DNA of 64,000 nucleotides from Halichoerus grypus (lineage: Eukaryota > Chordata > Mammalia > Carnivora > Phocidae), in NCBI RefSeq assembly GCF_964656455.1, contig NC_135715.1, positions 167,864,437 to 167,928,436 of the forward strand. The letters run 5' to 3'. The position numbers were made by a program, and so were the translations under genes. Below the pieces are notes generated by a model, which ran no database searches, was not told where the DNA came from, and saw nothing but the letters and a program-made list of their open reading frames with translations. This document shows positions 57,281 to 64,000 of this stretch, one piece after another. Positions within the stretch are counted from its first letter, which is position 1. The number at the start of each line of letters is the position of its first letter.

Positions 57281-60280
57281 AGAGAGAGAGGACTCAAAAT
57301 CAGAAATGGAAGAGAAGTTACAACTAACAGTAGAGAAACACAAAGGATTATAAGAGACTACTACAAACAATTATGCCAACAAATTGTGCCATCAAATTGG
57401 ACAACCTAAAAGAAATGGAAAAATTCCTAGAAACATACAGTCTTCCTAGACTAATTGAAAGAAACAGAAAATCTGAAGAGATAATCATTACTAATAAAAT
57501 TGAATCAGTAACCAAGAAACTTCCAACAAACAAAAGCCCAGGATTCACAGATGAATTCTACCAAACATTTAAAGAGCTAGTATCTATCTTTCTCAAAGTA
57601 TTCCAAAAAATTGAAGAGGAAGGAATGCTTCCCAATTCATTCTATGAGACTGGTATTGCCCTGACACCAAAGCCAGACAAAGACCCTACAAAAAAAATTG
57701 CAGGACAATATCCCTGATGAACACAGATACAGAAAGTCTCAACAAAATACTAGCAAACCAAATTCAACAATACATTAAGAGGATCATAAATCATGACCAA
57801 GTGGGATTTATTCCAGGGATGAAAGGATGGTTCAATATCCACAAATCAGTGTGATATACCACATTAACAAAATTCAAGATAAAAATCATATGACCACCTC
57901 AATAGATGAAGAAAAAGCCTCTGACAAAGTAACGCCCATTTATGATAAAAATACTCAACAAATTAGGTATAGAAGGAATATACCTCAACATAATAAAGAC
58001 CATATATGACAAACCACAGCTAACATCATACTCAACCATGAAAAGCTGAAAGCTTTTCCTTTAAGATCAGAAAAAGACAAGGATGCCAACTCTTGCTAAT
58101 TTTATTCACCATAGTATTGGAAGTCCTAGCCACAGCAGTCAGACAAAAACAAGAAATAAAAGACATCCAAATTGGTAATAAAGAAGTCAAACTACTACTA
58201 TTCTGCCATCATGCTGATGACATGACACTATATATAAAAAACTCCAGAGTCCATCAGAAACTATTAGAATAAATGAATTCAGTAAAGTTGCAGGATACGA
58301 AATTAGTATACAGAAATTTGTACTGTTGTTTCTAAACTGTAAGAACTATCAGAAAGAGAAATTAAGAAAATAATTCCATTTACAATTCCATCAAGATACT
58401 ACCTAAGAATAAATTTAACTAAGGAGGTGAAAGACCTGTACTCTGAGAACTTAAAACAACGAAAGAAATTGAAAATTATACAAATAAATGTAAAGATAAA
58501 CCACATTCAGAGACTAGAAGAATTACTATTTTAAAATGTCCATATTACTCAAAGTAATCTACAAATTCAAGGCAATCCCCATCAAAATACCAATAGCTTT
58601 TTCCCACAGAACTGGAACAAATAATCGTAAAATTTGTATGGAAAGACAAAAATCCCAAATAGCCAAAGCAATCATGAGAAAGAAGAACAAAGCTTAGAGG
58701 TATCAGGTGTGCAGATATCCAATGATACTACAAAGCTGTAGTAATCAAAACAGTACGGTAGTGGCACAAAAAAATAGACATAAAACAATGGAATAGAATA
58801 GAGGGCCCAAACCACACTTATATAACCAATTAATCTTTGACAAAGTAAACAAGAACATACAATGTAGAAAAAAATAGTCAATAAATGGTACTGGGGAAAT
58901 TGAATAGGTACATGCAAAAGAATGACATACTTTCTTATACCATATACAAAAGTAAACTCAAAATAGATTAAAGACCTACATGTAAAATCTGAAATCATAA
59001 AACACCTAAAAGAAAACACAGACAATAAACTCTTGGACACTGGTCTTAGCAATGTTATTTTTGGATCTATTTCTCAGGCAAGGACAACAAAAGCATAAAT
59101 AAGTGGGAGTACATCAAACTAAAAAGTTTTGGCACAGCAAAGAAAAAACTATCAAAAAATGAAAAGGAAATCTACTGAATGGGAGAAAATATTTGCAAAT
59201 GATAGATCTGATAAGGGATTAATATCCAAAACATATAAAGAACTCATACAACTCAACACCAAAAAACCAAACAAACAAACAAATAACCCCAAATAATCTG
59301 TTTAAAAAATGGTCAGAGGACCCAAACAGACATTTTTCCAAAGAACAGATGGCCAACAGACACATAAAAAGCTGTTCATTAATAATCATCAGGGAAATGC
59401 AAATCAAAATCAAAATGAGATATATCACCTCACACCAAGTAGATGGCTGATATAAAAAAGCCAATATATAACAAGTGTTGGCCAGGATGTGGAGAAAAGG
59501 GAACCCTCATGCACTGCTGGTGGTGGGACTGTAAATTGGTGTAGGAACTGTGAAAAACAGTACAGAAGTTCGTAAAAAATTAAAAATAGAAATACTACAT
59601 AATCCAGCAATTCCACTTCTGAGTATTTATCCAAAGCAAATGAAAACACTAATTTGAAAAGATAAGCACCTGCTTGGTTCATTACATCATTATTTACAAT
59701 AGTGAAGATATGGAAGTAACCTAAGCATACATCAATAGGTAAATAGATAAAGATGTTGTGTACACACACACACACGAATATCACTCAGCCATAAAAAGGA
59801 CCAAAATCTTGCCATTTGCAACAACATGAATGGACCCAGACAGTACTATGCTAAGTGAAATTAAGTCAGACAGAGGAAAACAAATACCATATGATTTCAC
59901 TTACATGTGGAATCTATAAAAACAAAACAAATGAACATTAAAACAGAAACAGACCCATAAATACAGAGAACAAACTGGTGGTTGCCTGGGAGGGGCGGGG
60001 CGGGGAGGGTAGAGAATGAGTGAAACAGTTGAAGAGTATTAAGAGATAGAAACTTTTAGTCATCAAATAAATAAGTCATGAGGATATGAAGTACAGCATG
60101 GGAAATATAGTCAATAATATTATAATAACTTTGCATGGTGACAGATGATAACTAGACTTATTGTGGTGATCATTTTGTAATGTATGTAAATGTCAAATCA
60201 TTATGTTGTACACCTGAAACAAATTAATACTGCATGTCAACTGTATCTCAGTAAAAATTAATTAATTAATTAATTGGAAA

Positions 60281-61898
60281 AAAATTCCAACTGTCTTTTT
60301 GGCAGAACTGAAAAAGCCAATCCTCAAATTCATATGGAAATGAAAGGGCTCCTGAATAGCAAAACAATACTGGAAAAAAAAAAAAAAAGGAATGAAGTTT
60401 CAGGACTCACATTTCTTAATTTCAAAACTTAGTATAAATCTACATTAATCAAAATATTATGGTACTGGTATATAGACATATAGACCAACAGAACAGAATT
60501 GAAGAGTCTATAACTAAATCCATACCTTGATGGCCAAATTGAGAGTCTAAAACTAAATCCATACCTTGATGGCCAATTGGTTTTCAACAGGGATGTCAGG
60601 ACCATTCGATGGAAGAAAAAATAGTTTCATTAACAAAGGGTACTGGGACAACTGGGGATCCACAATTAGGAAGCAAAAGAATGAAGCTGGACTCCTATCT
60701 AACACCATATACAAAATTTAACTCAAAATGGATCAATGACCTAAATATAAGAGCTTAAAACCATAAATATTTAAAAGAACACACAGGGGTAAATCTTTAT
60801 TTACCTTGGGCTAGGCAATGGAGTCTTAGACATTACAAAAAAAAAGCATGAAAAACAAAATAAACAATACATAAATTGGACTTCATTAAAATTAAAAACT
60901 GTGCATCAAAAGACAGTATCAATAAAAAAAGAACCTACAAATGGGAGAAAATAAGGGAGAATTTATCAAATCATATATTTGGTAAGAGTCTAGTATCCAG
61001 AATATATAAAGGACTCTTAAATCTCAACAACAAAAAGACAACACAAAACATGGGCAAAGAACAGAGTTTTCACCAAGGAAGATATACAATTGGCCAACAA
61101 GCACATGAAAATATGCTCAGCATCACTGATCATTAAGGAAATGCAAATCAAAACCACAATGAGGTACCACATCACACTCACTAGGATATGAAAAAGGGGA
61201 GGGGAGGGAGGAGAGAGGTGGGAAGGGGAAAGGTAAGAACAAGTGTTGTTGAGAAATAACAAGATTTAGCAACCTCATACACCGTTGGTGGGAATGTTCA
61301 GCGGCTGCAGAAAACAGTTTGGTGTGGTTCCTCAAAAAGTTAAACACAGTCACCACATGACCCTGCAATTCCACTATTAGGTATATCCCTCCAAAATTGA
61401 AAACAGTTATTCAAACAAGTACATGTACATACATGTTCATAACAGCACTATCCATATTAGCCAAAAGGTGGAAAAAACCAATGTCCATCAAGGGATGAAA
61501 TGATTAACAAATTGTGGTGTATACATACATGAAATATTATTCAGCCATAAAAGAATGAAGTATCAATTCTACAATCTGGATGAGACTCAAAAACATTATG
61601 CTAAGAGAAAAAAGACAAAAGATCACATGTTGTGTGACTACATTTATAGGAAATATTCAGAATAGATAAATCCATCAAGAGAGATTGGTGGTTGCCAGAG
61701 ACTAGGGATTTGGGATAATGGTGAGAAACTGGTTAATGAATAAATAGGAGGTTTTAGTTTGGAGGGATGAAATTTTTTGGAACTAGACGGAGATGGTGGT
61801 AGCACAACATTGTATATGTACTAAATGCCACTGAATTGTTCACTTCAAAATGGTTAATTGTAATGTGAATTTCACCTTGATAAATTATTTTTTAATGC
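60281..61898 (+). mobile_element. Middle L1, right part (ORF2 3' end and 3'UTR)
   Basis: Resumes exactly where 53530 stopped (CCAACTGTCTTTTTGGC) and runs through ORF2 3' text (accacaatgaggtaccacat) to the 3'UTR (aaatgccactgaattgttca) and its A/T-rich end. Confidence 0.75.
60501..60579. repeat. 40-bp tandem duplication inside L1
   Basis: ACTAAATCCATACCTTGATG with flanks occurs twice in direct order (60501-60540 and 60541-60579). Confidence 0.9.
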
Positions 61899-62395
61899 AA
61901 ACTGATAGGTGATATGAAATAATGAATTACACCATTGCTTGCAAAAGGAAACACTATAAATAACCCAAACGTTCAGCAACAGCAGACTGGCTAAATACGT
62001 TACAGTAAATACATACACTGAAATACCATAAAAAAGAATAAGGAAGCTCTATACAAACTGATGTGAAAAGGTCTCTAAGATTTACTGTTTACTAGGGGGA
62101 AAAAGGAAGGTACAGAACAGTTAAAATAATATAGTTCTATTTCTATTAAAATGTGGGGGCAAATTATACACTATATATTCACCTACATATGTATACAAAT
62201 AGATGGAAAGATGCAGTAGAAGCTAGTAACACTGGTTACCTTGTTGGAAGGTAGGTAGGTATAAGCAGAATAGGCAGGGAGGGAGACTTCAATTTATACC
62301 TTTTCAAATTTTTCATCTTGAATCATATGTATTAATTAAAGTTACTTTTTGAAAGTATCTAGCAAGTTTTAAGCTTTTAAAATGATTAAATATAA
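61899..62395 (+). mobile_element. Outermost L1M, right part
   Basis: Contains attgcttgcaaaaggaaaca, aataaggaagctctatacaa and the 3'UTR text aacactggttaccttgttgg. In the L1M order this directly follows the piece ending near 52918. Confidence 0.65.
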
Positions 62396-62559
62396 TACAA
62401 AAAGAAAATTATCTAAAACGTAAATGTAAATGTATTAAGTAATTATAAAGTCATCACATGTAATTCTTAAACAGATCAAGCAATACAATACTGCCTGCAC
62501 TCCAAAGGTATTAATGTAAACCCCTTTTTTTTCACCAGAGGTAGCCACTATCTTAATTT

Positions 62560-63999
62560 ATAATCTACTCACTTCTTTTTCTTTATACTTTTACTTTTTT
62601 TATGCAACCTTAAACAGTATTGATTTAATTTTTACCTGCTTTTAACTTAATGTAAATGGAATTCATCCATGTTGTTGCATTTTTCTGAATACACTGTGAT
62701 AAACAATTTCATTATATGAATATATCAAAGTTATTCATCAGGTCTATTATTATTGATGGACCACTGGACTGTTTACAGTTTGTAGCTATCACAAATAGAG
62801 CTACTCTGAATACTACTATACATGCCCTGTTGCACAAAATCATACACTGTTCTCAGATATCTTTCTAGAAGTGTAATCTTAAATTACAAGTATGTTTATA
62901 TTCAACTTAACTAGAAAATACCAAATTTTTTATCAAAGTGCTTGTACCACTTATTCTCCCATCAGGATGAAGAGTTTCCATTGTTCTATATCCATACCAA
63001 TACTTGATATTATTTTATTTAAAAAAATGTTCCCAATCTAGTGGGTATAAAGTAGTATCTCATTGTGTTAATCTTCATTTTTTTTTCAAATTATCAGTGA
63101 AGTGGCTGCTTTTTTATATTTGTTAAATGGATAGAATCTCTTTTATGAAGTGGTATGTTCAACTCTTTTGCACATTCTTAACTGGTTGACAATTTTTTCT
63201 TTTAGTAATTCTTCATATTCTTACTACGAGTTCTATGTTGGTTGTATGTGTGGCAAATATCTTCTCCCATAAAGGTTGCTTGTATTTTACTCTGACTTTT
63301 CAATAGAAATTCTTCATTTTAATGTAACTAATTTTGCAATTTAATGGCCTATTAGGACATTTTCCTACTTTGACATCATCATATACTCTCTAGTATCTTC
63401 TAAAATGTCTTTTAATGTTTCCTTTTAGATTTTTTATTTTTATTTTTATTTTTTAGAGAGAGAAAGAGTATGTGAGTAGGGTGGAGGGCGAGGGAGAGGA
63501 AAAGAAGAGAATCTTAAGCAGGCTCCATGCCCACTGTGGAGCCCAACACACGCGGGGCTCGCTCTCACAATCCTCAAATCACGACCTGAGCTGAAATCAA
63601 GAGTTGGACGCTTAACTGACTGAGCCACTTAGGTGCCCTAAGAAGGATTCCTTTTATATTTAATTTTATAATCCACCTCTAGATGATTATTGTACACAGT
63701 AAGGATAGAAACCCAACTGCATTTTTCCCATATGAATAACCAATTTTCCCAGCAACATTAACTTAAAAGATTACTCTTTCCTCACTGCTCTCCAGTACTA
63801 CCTATCTTAAATCAAGTGCCCATATACAGTGACTCTGAGCTCTCTACTATTTCATTGTTTATTTGTCTAGCCCTGTACTCCTGTACCAATATACCAAAGT
63901 CTTAATTCCCATAGCTTTCAAATACTATTTGTATCTGGTAGAACAAGTCCTCTAGCTGTGTTCTTTGAGAGTGTCATTATTTATTCTTGACCTGTGTGT
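62560..63999 (-). repeat. Old L1, antisense, split by a SINE
   Basis: Inverted ORF2-like text: ggcaaatatcttctcccata (63250s) and aactgcatttttcccatatg (63710s). Runs to the window end. Confidence 0.6.
63429..63638 (-). mobile_element. Can-SINE, antisense
   Basis: ATTTTTATTTTTTAGAGAGA, purine-rich body, AAATCACGACCTGAGC and GACTGAGCCACTTAGGTGCC. The flanks share TTCCTTTTA. Confidence 0.88.
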
Positions 64000-64000
64000 T

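Larger units (their letters stand above)
53531..60280 (+). mobile_element. Youngest L1, near full length (L1MA-like), defective
   Basis: This element carries a 5'UTR (53535, GATCCAGATCAAGGTGGAG), a decayed ORF1 with a coiled-coil remnant at 54771-54959 (RLEDAEEQISNLEERIVE), and ORF2 with endonuclease-like start near 55490. A broken reverse transcriptase retains ADD codons at 58213-58221. A 3'UTR (ttattgtggtgatcattttg) ends in an (ATTA)n tail. Stops and frameshifts occur throughout, so it cannot be active. It is flanked by AAAATACCAAC (53520-53530) and AAAATTCCAAC (60281-60291), a target-site duplication. Three SINEs and two CA tracts lie inside. The subfamily is assigned from memory. Confidence 0.85.
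41585..64000 (-). other. KANSL1L: KANSL1L partial intron, runs off the window
   Basis: More than 22.4 kb without a convincing exon. 41585-43700 shows nothing I can name apart from a weak L2 piece. 43.7-51.5 kb holds an LTR-like stretch, L1 pieces and SINEs. 52.3-62.4 kb is a nested L1 stack, and 62.5-64.0 kb is antisense L1. The preceding exon should end in a phase-0 codon before TLPSKE and must lie beyond 64000. Confidence 0.75.

Noticed and set aside
1..64000. Prokaryotic features, CRISPR arrays, phage or operons
   Set aside because: Split genes with GT-AG introns, SINEs, L1s and low gene density show mammalian nuclear DNA. The regular repeats are microsatellites and transposons.

Overview
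This is mammalian nuclear DNA. The many tRNA-derived can-SINEs with arctoid-type heads and CT-rich, A-tailed ends point to a caniform carnivore, more like a bear, seal or mustelid than a dog. That placement is an inference from repeat style. Two protein genes can be reconstructed exon by exon, and they converge tail to tail. I see no bacterial-type features, no CRISPR array and no stand-alone intact ORF of functional length. I found no convincing undescribed biological system.

Positions 1-2100 are intergenic DNA with old repeats, ending in a CpG-rich promoter. RPE (ribulose-5-phosphate 3-epimerase, + strand) runs from the ATG at 2145 to the stop at 16998 in six coding exons. They join in frame to an apparently intact 228-residue enzyme with all catalytic and metal-binding residues present.

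From about 18.6 kb to the right edge the window holds the 3' part of KANSL1L on the - strand. Nine exons encode the C-terminal 404 residues, including the PEHE region, plus a 3'UTR of about 1.5 kb. The rest of the gene lies beyond 64000, and 41585-64000 is a single partial intron. One intron (23034-21421) appears to use a GC-AG splice pair, with a competing GT donor 4 nt downstream that would create an immediate stop.

Most of the remaining sequence is transposon-derived. There are about 28 can-SINEs, several with clear target-site duplications, plus MIR and L2 fossils, Tigger and hAT DNA transposons, an LTR-like stretch, and many old L1 pieces. The most striking repeat structure is at 52.3-62.4 kb: three L1 generations nested inside each other, with SINEs inserted into the youngest. 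Smaller curiosities are a promoter hairpin, a template-switch-like hairpin inside a SINE, a 19-bp AT-rich palindrome beside an 18-bp minisatellite, long C tracts, and a possible 20-nt cassette exon in RPE.

The genes are unrelated in function: RPE is a cytosolic pentose-phosphate enzyme, and KANSL1L is a paralogue of a chromatin (MOF/KAT8 NSL complex) subunit. They share only their 3' neighbourhood.
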